This document shows, piece after piece, positions 25,909 to 34,342 of a DNA stretch of 47,761 nt; positions within the stretch are counted from its first letter, which is position 1, and each line of letters begins with the position of its first letter. A program made the translations under genes and the position numbers. The notes under the pieces were generated by a model. It had not been told where the DNA came from, did no database searches, and was given only the letters and a program-made list of their open reading frames with translations. The DNA comes from an uncultured Clostridia bacterium (lineage in GTDB: Bacteria > Bacillota > Clostridia > TANB77 > CAG-508), in the NCBI GenBank assembly GCA_934149275.1, contig CAKPEG010000012.1, forward strand, positions 1-47,761, given 5' to 3'.

Positions 25909-26775
25909 TTATTTGTTAAAATTCTTTTTTATGATATCTATTAATAAATCTAATTCTCTGAATTTGTTAGAGTTTAAATAAATTCCAAATTCACATTCTC
26001 CAAGGCCTATATTATTTTTAACTTCTACTAAATTGAATTCTTTCCATTCCCAGTCGTATAGATATTCAGCAGTTACAACTCCTATAACCATTCCTTCATT
26101 TACTAAACGAACTATGGATCTGTAGTTGCTTAATTTCAAATCTATATCTGAATTTTGAGTTAGCTTTTTAATTCTTTTAGTTGTTTGCTCATATTCTCTT
26201 GGGATATAAATCAGTTTTCCTTTTAGGTTATCAAATGTTAAAGTTTGACCTGCCATTTCTGATTGTTTATTCACAATAAATGTTTCATGCATGTTTCCAA
26301 TCTTAATAAATTTTAAGCCTTTTGGCACTTCTTCGTTATCGTATTTTTTTGCAAAAACTATATCAATTTCTTTGCTTTTTAATTCCTTTAATAACTCGTC
26401 AATTTCTTCACATATTAAGTTCAAATTAACATTTGGATATTTTAATGTGTATTGGTTTATTGCTTGTCCAAAAATTAGTCCTCCCATATGGTTATGAGTT
26501 CCTATATTAATAATTTTTTCTTTTCCTATTTGAGCATCTATTTTGTTAAGTTCTTCTATAGGATTTTTTAATTTTTCATATATTTTCTTGCCTTCGTTTG
26601 TTAAGGCTACTCCCTTACTTTTGCGTTCAAATAATTTTATTGATAATTGATTTTCTAGATTTTTAATTTGTTTTGTAATTGCAGGTTGTGAAATATTTAG
26701 TTTTTCACTTGCTCTTGTTATGTTTTCTTCATCTGCAACCGCAACAAATATTCTATATAATTCAAAGTCTATCAT
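25909..26775 (-). CDS. LysR-family transcriptional regulator
   Basis: 288 aa from the ATG at 26775 with AGGAG at eight bases; a GTG three codons upstream overlaps that site. N-terminal winged helix (LYRIFVAVADEENITRASEKLNISQPAITKQI, about 5-36) and a linker helix precede the type-2 periplasmic-binding-like effector domain (about 88-288). It is monocistronic and its target is not identifiable, because neighbouring genes are not an obvious metabolic unit. Confidence 0.92.
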   Translation of the reverse strand: MIDFELYRIFVAVADEENITRASEKLNISQPAITKQIKNLENQLSIKLFERKSKGVALTNEGKKIYEKLKNPIEELNKIDAQIGKEKIINIGTHNHMGGLIFGQAINQYTLKYPNVNLNLICEEIDELLKELKSKEIDIVFAKKYDNEEVPKGLKFIKIGNMHETFIVNKQSEMAGQTLTFDNLKGKLIYIPREYEQTTKRIKKLTQNSDIDLKLSNYRSIVRLVNEGMVIGVVTAEYLYDWEWKEFNLVEVKNNIGLGECEFGIYLNSNKFRELDLLIDIIKKNFNK

Positions 26776-26804
26776 ATTTCTCACTCCTATGCCTTTATAT
26801 CACA

Positions 26805-26837
26805 AAAGCATGAAATATTCAACATATTCCATGCTTT
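26805..26837. terminator. Hairpin between LysR and radical SAM genes
   Basis: Arms aaagcatg/catgcttt with inner near-match aatat/atatt. The T-run is on the plus strand, so direction is uncertain. Confidence 0.5.
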
Positions 26838-26913
26838 CATTTTTTTACTATCAATAAATCCATTTATTTTTTGCATTAATAATTATAAAATTTTCTTTGC
26901 AATTCATTATAGT

Positions 26914-26990
26914 TTAATACTTCATGATATCTAGTATTTTATTAAATTGCTCTTGATAATAATTTTAATTATCTGCTATATCAAATTACT
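26914..26990 (-). repeat. Decayed copies of the radical SAM gene 3' end
   Basis: On the minus strand 26914-26964 reads NYYQEQFNKILDIMKY-stop, matching the real C-terminus FNKLLDIMEN-stop; cttcatgatatctag parallels ctccatgatatctaa. A second fragment follows, with (c/t)atcaagag(c/t)aattt(a/g)ata repeated. The functional copy ends at 27004. Confidence 0.68.
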
Positions 26991-27003
26991 CTTGATGGAA
27001 ACT

Positions 27004-27996
27004 TTAATTCTCCATGATATCTAATAATTTATTGAATGCTTTTTTCATTTGTTCATCATCACATCCGTTTAAGTCAAAATGAATAGATTTGTTTTTGCAT
27101 CCAGATAAATGCAGGGTTAAGTTCGATGACAAAAACAGACTAAATACTCCTTCTTGGCAACTTCCCTGTTCATACCATTTGCAACTATTTTTGCAGAATT
27201 GACAATATTTTGCTTCTCGTGTTGAATCTTTTACTTGAATCCAATTTTGTCCTCTTGAAAAAGAGCTCATTGGAATCCCATTTCCTTTACCTATGAATCC
27301 TGTTGTCCATTCGGAATCTGAATCATTTGAGATTTTCTCTAGAAAATCATAAAAATTTTTCATTGGCACAAACAGTTTATTCCATAACGCAATTGCTTCT
27401 TCACCTTGTACCTTCCCTGCACATCCTAGATATTCAGAAAATTTATTCAAGTCAAGCAACTTGACATTTACATGCAGTTCGTCTATCGCTTTTAATACTA
27501 GTTTCTCGACTTCACATTTATTTAATGACGTTACGACTACGTTGTATCTTACTGGAATTTCTTTTTCTTTAAGTACTTTTGTTATCTTTATAACATCTTC
27601 AGAAAGGTGTTTTGGGAAGTGAACTCCATTTAAGGTTTCGGATAGGCTATCAACACTGAAAACGATATCAATCCGTTGCTTATATTTTTCTAGTATGTGT
27701 ACGTGTTCCAATAGTTTGTAGCCATTGGTGTTAATTCTTACTTTAGTATTGTCGAAGCTCATGATGTACTGTACCAGCTCACTAAAGTAACTTACTCCTG
27801 TTGGCTCACCGCCTGTAATTCTGAAGTTTCTTATTCCCTCATCATATGCGTTATCAATGATTCTTTTTATATTTTGCAAAGATATGGTTTCTTTTTCTTT
27901 TGAAATACTCTCTCCGCCTTCCTTGCAATAAAAACATTTATAATTGCAATATGTTGTTATGGCAATTGCTAAATAAGTATTCATCCGCTTTCTCAT
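27004..27996 (-). CDS. Radical SAM protein, MoaA/SPASM-like, probably acquired
   Basis: 330 aa. The radical SAM cluster motif CNYKCFYC (C17, C21, C24) and the SAM-binding GGEP near 61 are intact. The TIM-barrel strands VRINTNG and VFSVDS follow, and a C-terminal cysteine group (KYCQFCKNSCKWYEQGSC, near 261-278) probably holds a second iron-sulfur cluster. No peptide substrate or MoaC-type partner lies nearby, so the reaction is unknown. Composition is higher in G+C than native genes, and two in-frame CGG codons (residue 4 and in KQRIDI) must be read in frame. GGAGG precedes the ATG. Confidence 0.85.
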   Translation of the reverse strand: MRKRMNTYLAIAITTYCNYKCFYCKEGGESISKEKETISLQNIKRIIDNAYDEGIRNFRITGGEPTGVSYFSELVQYIMSFDNTKVRINTNGYKLLEHVHILEKYKQRIDIVFSVDSLSETLNGVHFPKHLSEDVIKITKVLKEKEIPVRYNVVVTSLNKCEVEKLVLKAIDELHVNVKLLDLNKFSEYLGCAGKVQGEEAIALWNKLFVPMKNFYDFLEKISNDSDSEWTTGFIGKGNGIPMSSFSRGQNWIQVKDSTREAKYCQFCKNSCKWYEQGSCQEGVFSLFLSSNLTLHLSGCKNKSIHFDLNGCDDEQMKKAFNKLLDIMEN

Positions 27997-28130
27997 TTTA
28001 ATTTACCTCCTAATAATGATTAGTATCTGTTTTTTAATAACTATTACATATATTATAGTAACATAATTTAATTTATTCTTGAAATAACAATATTTCCGCT
28101 TGATATAACTTTGGGAATATCACTATAAAA

Positions 28131-28159
28131 AATAACCCAACTATAACTTTTGGGTTATT
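28131..28159. terminator. Hairpin, upper of two tandem terminators
   Basis: Arms aataaccca/tgggttatt. Confidence 0.65.
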
Positions 28160-28175
28160 ATTAAAGCAAAAGAAA

Positions 28176-28197
28176 ACTCCCGCCTATTGGCAGGAGT
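28176..28197 (-). terminator. Terminator of the 28240 gene
   Basis: Hairpin actcc-gcc/ggc-aggagt; on the minus strand it is followed by TTTTCTTTTGC. Confidence 0.78.
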
Positions 28198-28239
28198 AAA
28201 AGAAAATTCTTTTAATGTAGAATTGTGCTACATTGGTAG

Positions 28240-28581
28240 TCAGCCAAGCTTGACCTGATTGTTATGCCATCTGCGGAGCTCTTCACCATACTTCCAAGAT
28301 TTTGAAAGTGCTACTACTGATGCTCCATACACCAATCCAGAAATTCCTTCCGGTGCACATGCAGTCAGCGCACATTCAGCAGCCTTTGAAAAAGGTTTTC
28401 CCTTTTCATTCATAAGATACTGCATGAATTTTGCCCATCTTCTTGCGAACTTTACCATGTTCATGCAACTGTTCTTTGAGTTTTTGTTAACCCATTCTTC
28501 CCAGTCGTATTTGGCAGTAGCATTTTTGAACTCCATCTCTGTAAGCTCATCAACAACAAGTACATCATTTGCTCTAACCAT
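28240..28581 (-). CDS. Orphan gene of unknown function, foreign composition
   Basis: 113 aa, soluble and mostly helical. No family recognised. Aromatic and basic helices (MVKFARRWAKFMQYLM) and a C-terminal SKSWKYGEELRRWHN are the most distinctive parts; three cysteines occur in the middle (SCMN, AECALTACAP). Higher in G+C than its neighbours. Ribosome site AAAGGAGG six bases from the ATG. It has its own terminator and the shared cassette promoter, as do the SPFH, 20184 and 23038 genes. Confidence 0.72.
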   Translation of the reverse strand: MVRANDVLVVDELTEMEFKNATAKYDWEEWVNKNSKNSCMNMVKFARRWAKFMQYLMNEKGKPFSKAAECALTACAPEGISGLVYGASVVALSKSWKYGEELRRWHNNQVKLG

Positions 28582-28656
28582 AGTAATCCTCCTTTTGTCT
28601 TGTATAAAATTTTATATGGTTGTTTTAGCTGACTTAATAAGTCTTCTATACTCTAC

Positions 28657-28685
28657 ATTATATCACAAGTTAACATAAAATTCAA
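28657..28685 (-). promoter_or_regulatory. Promoter of the 28240 gene, shared cassette type
   Basis: Minus strand: TTGAAT, 17-base spacer with TTATGTTAAC and TTGTGA, TATAAT. The best-formed of the four related promoters. Confidence 0.78.
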
Positions 28686-28735
28686 ATATACTACTGCTAT
28701 ATAGTTTTTTGTTACTTCTTTCATAGTATTCTTTT

Positions 28736-30161
28736 TTATACGTTATTTTCTGTTGTAGTTTCGTTATTTGTTTCTTTACCTGTTTCATTGCCTGGATTAG
28801 GATTTGGTTTTTGATCAGAATCTGATGTTGGCTCTTTATCATTATTGTTATTCTTATCTTTATCTTCGTCAGTTCCTTCACTAGGTTTAGGACTTGAGTC
28901 TGGATCTTTTGAATCAGGATTATCAGTTGAACCTGGATTTGGTGTATCATCTGGCTTTGTCTCTGGTGTTGGATCTGTTTTTGGACTTTCAGTTGGTGTT
29001 GAAGGTTCTACATAATTTCTCCAAGGATTATTGGCTACTGGATCAGTTGGATCATAGTTTCTGCAGGCTTCATTTGAAGAAATTTTTGCAGCAGATGGTT
29101 TTGATACATTTAATGTTGTGCAGAATTCTACGTAGCAACCGCTTGCACAATTATCATAAATCCATTTTGCATCTGCAACTGTAAGTCTTACACAACCTGC
29201 TGATGCTGCTGTTCCTAATTTATCATATTCCCAATATTCAAGTGAATCTGGCTCACGATTTCTTAAGTAAGGTACTGAGTGGAATAAGATATATCCTGTT
29301 ATTCTTGAACAATATTGTCCATAAACATTTCCGAATAAAGGTAACCATCTATATTTTGTATTTAGCTTATAAACACCACCTCTTGGTGTTGCTGTTCCTG
29401 TTGAACATACCATTGTTTTTACTAAATTGTTATACTCACCTGAATCATCTTTAGTATATATTGCTACAACGTTTGATGTGTAAGAAACTTTTATATAATA
29501 TTTTGGTCCATTTGAATTATTTTTCTCTTTACTTAAATCGCTTAAATCAACTTTTGTATCAACAGCATCATTCGTAGTGTCCCAACTATTGTCTGCTTGA
29601 TAATTGCTATTAATTACTATTATTGAATTTTGTAAGTTCTCTGCATCTAGTTTAGATAACATGATTAAATCTTCATTAGATGTAGTTACTTCAAATCCAT
29701 TTTCTGATAGTGTACCTGCTTCATAATCTTTTACATTTGCTATTGTTTCTTCAAATGATGAATCTTCTAAAGATATGATTACAAATGTTTTTTCAACGTT
29801 TTCTTCATTTTCAGTAGCATTATCTGCTACATCTGTATCGTTATTTGAATCTGTTGTATTTTTTTCGGCATCAGTTTCAGATTGGTCTGTATTTGAATCA
29901 TCACTAAGTTTTGTTATGCTTTCAAATATTGCAAATTTTGTTCCAACTTCTAGCCCATTAGCATCTAAGTTTAAAATAATGTTTTCCTTCATTGGAGCTG
30001 TCTCGTTTTCCTTTTGAGAAACTTGTCCGATTCCGAGTTGGTGTATTAGTTTTTTTGTTTTGATTTAGTAATATACATAGTACTACTAATGCTGCTAATA
30101 CGCATATTATAGCTATACTAGCTAGTTTGTGACATTTAATAAAATTGACTATTTTGTTCAT
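28736..30161 (-). CDS. Membrane-anchored L,D-transpeptidase (YkuD) with CGG frame change
   Basis: The catalytic domain has the YkuD signature: FHSVPYLRN with the catalytic histidine, then GTAASAGCVRLTVADAKW with the nucleophile cysteine. It cross-links meso-diaminopimelate residues in peptidoglycan and must act outside the membrane. The conventional frame containing it starts at an internal ATG (29992) and has no export signal. The missing signal anchor is encoded just upstream (30161, ATG with GGGAG; membrane helix about 14-32) in another frame. The two join if the C of CGG at 30033-30035 is skipped (TNTPT-GIGQVSQKENETAP-MKEN), giving 474 aa. A Pro/Asp/Lys/Ser-rich tail follows the domain. 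Confidence 0.85.
30033..30035 (-). other. Recoding site 3: CGG in the L,D-transpeptidase
   Basis: Context is ACA CCA ACT CGG AAT CGG ACA. Skipping the first C reads GGA ATC GGA CAA and joins the signal anchor to the enzyme. This site lies in a linker, so conservation cannot confirm the exact residue. Confidence 0.68.
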
Positions 30162-30265
30162 CTTAATTCTCCCTCTTTTTTTCCTTAATTTTCAGTATAA
30201 CATATATAAAATTTTTTTTGAATATATTTATGTGTAAAAATTTATATGTGATAATAAAAAAAAAA

Positions 30266-30301
30266 TAGAGTAGCTGATTTCTTGAAATTCTTGCTACTCT
30301 A
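30266..30301 (-). terminator. tRNA-Leu terminator
   Basis: Arms tagagtag/ctactcta, followed on the minus strand by a run of nine or more T. Confidence 0.85.
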
Positions 30302-30315
30302 TGTTTTTATCTATT

Positions 30316-30398
30316 TGGTACCGATGGTGGGACTCGAACCCACATGGTTTCCCGCATGATTTTGAGTCATGTGCGTCTGCCAATTCCGCCACATCGGC
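30316..30398 (-). tRNA. tRNA-Leu (anticodon CAA), CCA encoded
   Basis: Acceptor GCCGATG pairs with CATCGGT, followed by discriminator A and genomic CCA. The D arm is GCGGAATTGGCAGACGC. The anticodon stem CATGA/TCATG holds loop CTCAAAA, giving anticodon CAA (reads UUG). A class II variable arm is present, and the T arm GTGGGTTCGAGTCCCAC is intact. 83 bases with CCA. Confidence 0.95.
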
Positions 30399-30405
30399 AT
30401 ATTTA

Positions 30406-30448
30406 ACTTGCTTTTAAATAATACCAAATTTATTACTTAAAAGCAAGT
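30406..30448. terminator. Hairpin after the zinc-ribbon gene
   Basis: Perfect twelve-base arms acttgcttttaa/ttaaaagcaagt between the stop at 30455 and the tRNA. The T-tract is clearer on the plus strand. Confidence 0.6.
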
Positions 30449-30454
30449 ATTTTT

Positions 30455-32548
30455 TTAATTATTTTTTATATTTCCGCCATCTAACATATTAAATGTTTCA
30501 CCTTTTGCTGTATCGTTTACTACTGTGTCTAGTTGTTTGTATGTTTTTCCATCAGCTGCTATACATATTGTTCCTATGTATGACCAATGATCTCCTACTA
30601 ACCATCTTGCATTGAATATGTAGTATTGTTTTCCTGTACTGTCTTTTCCCCATCCTGTATATGTGTATCCAATTTGGTTACCTGTTTCATCTGAAGTGCT
30701 TCCCCATACTTTTTCAGCTAACTTCTGTGCTTGGTCTTTTCCTATTGCTCCTTTTTCTGTTGGTTCTTCAGATGTGCTTGCTGATGTTGCTGGTGTTGAT
30801 GATGGCACTGATGAAGGTGTGGATGATGGTGATGTGCTTGGTGTTGTATTTTCTTCTTTGTAATTTTCTATGTAGTGTTTAATTGCTTTTCCGCCTTTGA
30901 ATGTTAATTCTGATGCTTTGTATCCGTTTGTTATGTTTACAATTACTGTTTGTGTACAGCTCCATTGTCCGCCTGCATGTTCAAATTCACCTAATATGCA
31001 TAGTTCGTTTTTATCATTGATATATACGTTTAGTTTTTCTATGCTCTTTTTAATTGCATTTTGCCATTCTGTAACTGTTTTATCATCATATAATGCGCTC
31101 CAGTTGCTTCCTAATGCTGTTTTTTCTTTTGCAACTAGTGTATCGCATTCTTTTTTTACAGCTTCTGTTGCTTTTGTTATTACTTCGTCTTTACTTGCAT
31201 TGTATTGCTTTATTAAATCTTCACTACTTATTTTGCTTAGTGTTTGTAAGTCAACATTATATGTATTGGCTGTTATTGTTTCATTTCCGCCACTCCATAC
31301 TAGTACTGATAGTACTGATTTATTTATTGTGTATGAATATGAAATTTCTTCTGTTTCATATCCGACTTGATCGTAATAGTTTGATGCATTCATGTTTGCG
31401 CTAAATCCAAATCTTTTCTTTATTTCTGCGTTTATTGTTGCTACATCTGCTGAATCTATGTTGATGCATGGATATTCATATGTGTTTCCGCTTATTGTTT
31501 TTGATACTGCTGAATATACTATTTCTTTGCTGTTATCTAATTTTTTTATATTTTTCAACATTTTTACTGCTTCTGCTTTTTCTTTTACTTCGTCTGTTAT
31601 CATATCGTCTGTTTCAACATAGTCTTTTTTGGCTTCTTCGAATACTTTTTCTTTGTCTTTTTTGCTTGCATTTTTGTTGAAATCTACTTTTTTGCTATAG
31701 TTTTCGTCTACTTCAATGCAGTCTGTATTTTTTGTTAGCCCTACTTCTTCTGGTTTATATTCTTTGCTATCTAAGTTTAGGTCGTAGTATTTTGATGAGT
31801 TGTCTGATGTTTTCTCAACTGCATACCACACATAGTCGTCTTTGTTTGCATCATATACTAGTTTTAAGTCGAACTCATTGTCTAATGATACTTTTATTGT
31901 ATCTACTTCATTTTTTTCATTTAATTTATATATGTTTGCAATATATTCTTTTGCATTTTTTATTCCATATATAATTAGTTCTGGTATTTTATCTTTGTCT
32001 AAGTCGCATAACTGAATTTTTTGGTTGTCCATGTCATCTAACTTACTGTTGTCATTTAAAACTTCAAGATATACGTCTCCCCATTCTAACTTTTTCTGCT
32101 CAGTTGCAGTTTCACTATCATTGTTTGCTGAGATGTAATACCATACTCCTACGCCAACTCCAGCTAATAATACAATAATTATGGCAATTACTAATATTAT
32201 TTTTTTCTTGCCTTTTTTTGCTTTTTTAGGTTGTTCGTTTTTTGGATTTTGTGTAGGCTCTTCGTCAGTTGAATCTGCTATTGGTTGAGTTTCCTCAGAT
32301 TTTAGTTCTTCTTCAACTTCTCTATCTTCTTCTGTTTCTTTGGTTGCTTGCTTTTCTGTTTCTCTAACTTCTTGTTCTTCCACTTTGCTAACTTCTTCTA
32401 CTTCTTTAACTTTTTGTTCTTCTGCTTTTATAACCTCTTCTTCTCTTTTTGCTTCTAATTCTTTTGTTACTTCTTCTATGTTAGCTCCACATTTTGTACA
32501 GAATTTTGCATTGTCTGCAATTTCTCCATTACATTTTGGACATATCAT
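30455..32548 (-). CDS. Zinc-ribbon membrane protein with extracellular DUF3298-like region
   Basis: 697 aa. N-terminal zinc ribbon MICPKCNGEIADNAKFCTKCG (C3, C6, C17, C20), then a Glu/Lys-rich cytoplasmic coil (about 24-112), one membrane helix (about 116-138) and a large external region. Within that, about 335-560 resembles the DUF3298/DUF4163 fold seen in RsiV-like proteins (YPCINIDSAD; DLQTLSKISSEDLIKQ). A Ser/Thr/Pro linker near 575-605 leads to a C-terminal repeat-like domain. The architecture fits a sensor or surface protein; ligand unknown. Confidence 0.78.
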   Translation of the reverse strand: MICPKCNGEIADNAKFCTKCGANIEEVTKELEAKREEEVIKAEEQKVKEVEEVSKVEEQEVRETEKQATKETEEDREVEEELKSEETQPIADSTDEEPTQNPKNEQPKKAKKGKKKIILVIAIIIVLLAGVGVGVWYYISANNDSETATEQKKLEWGDVYLEVLNDNSKLDDMDNQKIQLCDLDKDKIPELIIYGIKNAKEYIANIYKLNEKNEVDTIKVSLDNEFDLKLVYDANKDDYVWYAVEKTSDNSSKYYDLNLDSKEYKPEEVGLTKNTDCIEVDENYSKKVDFNKNASKKDKEKVFEEAKKDYVETDDMITDEVKEKAEAVKMLKNIKKLDNSKEIVYSAVSKTISGNTYEYPCINIDSADVATINAEIKKRFGFSANMNASNYYDQVGYETEEISYSYTINKSVLSVLVWSGGNETITANTYNVDLQTLSKISSEDLIKQYNASKDEVITKATEAVKKECDTLVAKEKTALGSNWSALYDDKTVTEWQNAIKKSIEKLNVYINDKNELCILGEFEHAGGQWSCTQTVIVNITNGYKASELTFKGGKAIKHYIENYKEENTTPSTSPSSTPSSVPSSTPATSASTSEEPTEKGAIGKDQAQKLAEKVWGSTSDETGNQIGYTYTGWGKDSTGKQYYIFNARWLVGDHWSYIGTICIAADGKTYKQLDTVVNDTAKGETFNMLDGGNIKNN

Positions 32549-32569
32549 TTTTTCTTTCTCCGTTTCTTA

Positions 32570-34276
32570 TTACATTTTATCTGGCATTTGTATTCCTAAT
32601 AGTGATGCTCCTGTTTTTAATACTATTCCTACAGCGTATGTTAAATATGCTCTTGAGTTTTTAACTTTCTCATCTTCTACTAGTACTTTGTTATCATTAT
32701 AGAAATTACTATAGTTTTGTGATACTTCAATTAGGTATCTTGCAAGTATTGCTGGTTCATTTTTTTCTACTGTCATTTCTAATGTTTCTTTAAATGCATA
32801 TAATGATTTTAATACTTTTATTGAAGAATCATCTGTTAATGTTGAGAAGTCTACCTCTGATACAGTTGGGATTTTTCCGCCCTTCTCTAAAACGCTTTTT
32901 GTTCTTACATATGTATATTGAATATATGGTCCTGTTTCTCCTTGGAAGTTTAAAGCTGTGTTCCAATCGAATATTTGGTCTTTATTATTTGTTGTTGATA
33001 ATGTATTAAAGATTATTGCTGCAATACCAACTTTTTTTGCTACTTCATCTTTATTTTCTAATTCTGGATTTTTTGTTGCTATAATTTCTTTTGCTTTTTC
33101 AATTGTTTCTGTTATTAAGTCTTCAATTTTTACAACATTTCCTAATCTTGTTGACATTTTACCTGTTGGTAATTGAACCATTCCATATGATACGTGTTTT
33201 AAGCCTTTTACATATTTTTCGTCTACTAAATATTTAGCAACTGCAAATATTTGCTTGAAGTGCAAGTTTTGCTCATATGCAACTACATAAAGACATTTAT
33301 CAAAATCATATGTACGTGCTCTGTAAAGAATTGCTGCTAAATCTCTTGTTGCGTAAATAGTTGAGCCATTTGCTTTTTTTATTATACATGGTGTTTCAAT
33401 TCCTTCATCTGTCAAATCAACTATTTCTGCTCCTTCTGATTCTGTTAATTTTCCTTTTTCTTTTAGCATTTCAACTACTTCATCTGTCTTGTCTGCATAA
33501 AAAGCTTCACCATTTAATGAATCAAATTTTACTCCTAATATGTCATATATTTTATCAAATTCTTTTAAACTTATCTCTTTAAAATGTTCCCACAATTCTG
33601 TGCAGTATTTATCTCCTTTTTCAAGAAGTCTAAAGTTTTCTCTACATCTTTCTAGTACTTCTTCATCTTCTTTACAAAGATTGTTTATACGAACATACAT
33701 ATCTACCATTTTATTTATGGCGTCCTCACTTAAATCGTATTCACTTCCCCACATTTTATATGCTTCAATCATTTTTCCAAATTGAGTTCCATAATCTCCT
33801 AAATGATTGATTCCTATTGTGTTATATCCTAGGTATTTATATATTTTGTATAACGCATTTCCTATTAACGTTGTTCTTAAATGACCTACATGAAATGGTT
33901 TTGCAATATTAGGTGCTGAATAGTCTATTAATACTGTTTTTCCTGTTCCTTCGTTGCTTTTTCCAAAATCGTTTTCATGGTTATTTATTTCTTCTAAAAC
34001 TTCTTCAACTAATTTGGTGTTATTAATATAAAAATTTAAATATCCTGATTTTGTTTCTATTTTTTTTATGTATTCATCTTCGCTAATTTTTTCTTTTATA
34101 TCATCAGCAATTTGAACTGGTGATTTTCTAAGTGTTTTAGCTAGTTTAAAACAAGGAAATGCGAAATCTCCCATATCACTTTGTGGTGGGATTTCAATAA
34201 ATTGTTTTATTTCATTTTTATCTAAGTTTATTGCATTTGCTATTTTTTCAGCTATTAATTCATTATAATCTATCAT
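32570..34276 (-). CDS. argS: Arginyl-tRNA synthetase
   Basis: 568 aa, complete class I synthetase charging tRNA-Arg. The N-terminal Add-1 domain is followed by the HIGH motif variant in APNIAKPFHVGHLRTTLIGN and the KMSKS-position segment TGKMSTRLGN. The C-terminal DALR anticodon-binding domain ends at TGASLLGIQMPDKM. It follows the pfkA terminator with only a short leader, so no T-box is present. AAAGGA precedes the ATG. Its presence is relevant because CGG seems not to be used as an arginine codon in native genes here. Confidence 0.96.
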   Translation of the reverse strand: MIDYNELIAEKIANAINLDKNEIKQFIEIPPQSDMGDFAFPCFKLAKTLRKSPVQIADDIKEKISEDEYIKKIETKSGYLNFYINNTKLVEEVLEEINNHENDFGKSNEGTGKTVLIDYSAPNIAKPFHVGHLRTTLIGNALYKIYKYLGYNTIGINHLGDYGTQFGKMIEAYKMWGSEYDLSEDAINKMVDMYVRINNLCKEDEEVLERCRENFRLLEKGDKYCTELWEHFKEISLKEFDKIYDILGVKFDSLNGEAFYADKTDEVVEMLKEKGKLTESEGAEIVDLTDEGIETPCIIKKANGSTIYATRDLAAILYRARTYDFDKCLYVVAYEQNLHFKQIFAVAKYLVDEKYVKGLKHVSYGMVQLPTGKMSTRLGNVVKIEDLITETIEKAKEIIATKNPELENKDEVAKKVGIAAIIFNTLSTTNNKDQIFDWNTALNFQGETGPYIQYTYVRTKSVLEKGGKIPTVSEVDFSTLTDDSSIKVLKSLYAFKETLEMTVEKNEPAILARYLIEVSQNYSNFYNDNKVLVEDEKVKNSRAYLTYAVGIVLKTGASLLGIQMPDKM

Positions 34277-34294
34277 ATTATCATTCCTTTTAGC

Positions 34295-34332
34295 GAAGTA
34301 TATTACTATCTATAAAAATAGTAATATACTTC
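34295..34332 (-). terminator. pfkA terminator
   Basis: Perfect fifteen-base arms gaagtatattactat/atagtaatatacttc. Confidence 0.8.
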
Positions 34333-34342
34333 ATCATATTTT

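Noticed and set aside
28663..28950. A basic frame overlapping the C-terminal tail of the L,D-transpeptidase
   Set aside because: It is a shifted reading of the Pro/Asp/Lys-rich repeat tail and has no ribosome site of its own.
34277..34342. T-box leader before argS
   Set aside because: The gap is 66 bases and almost filled by the pfkA terminator.
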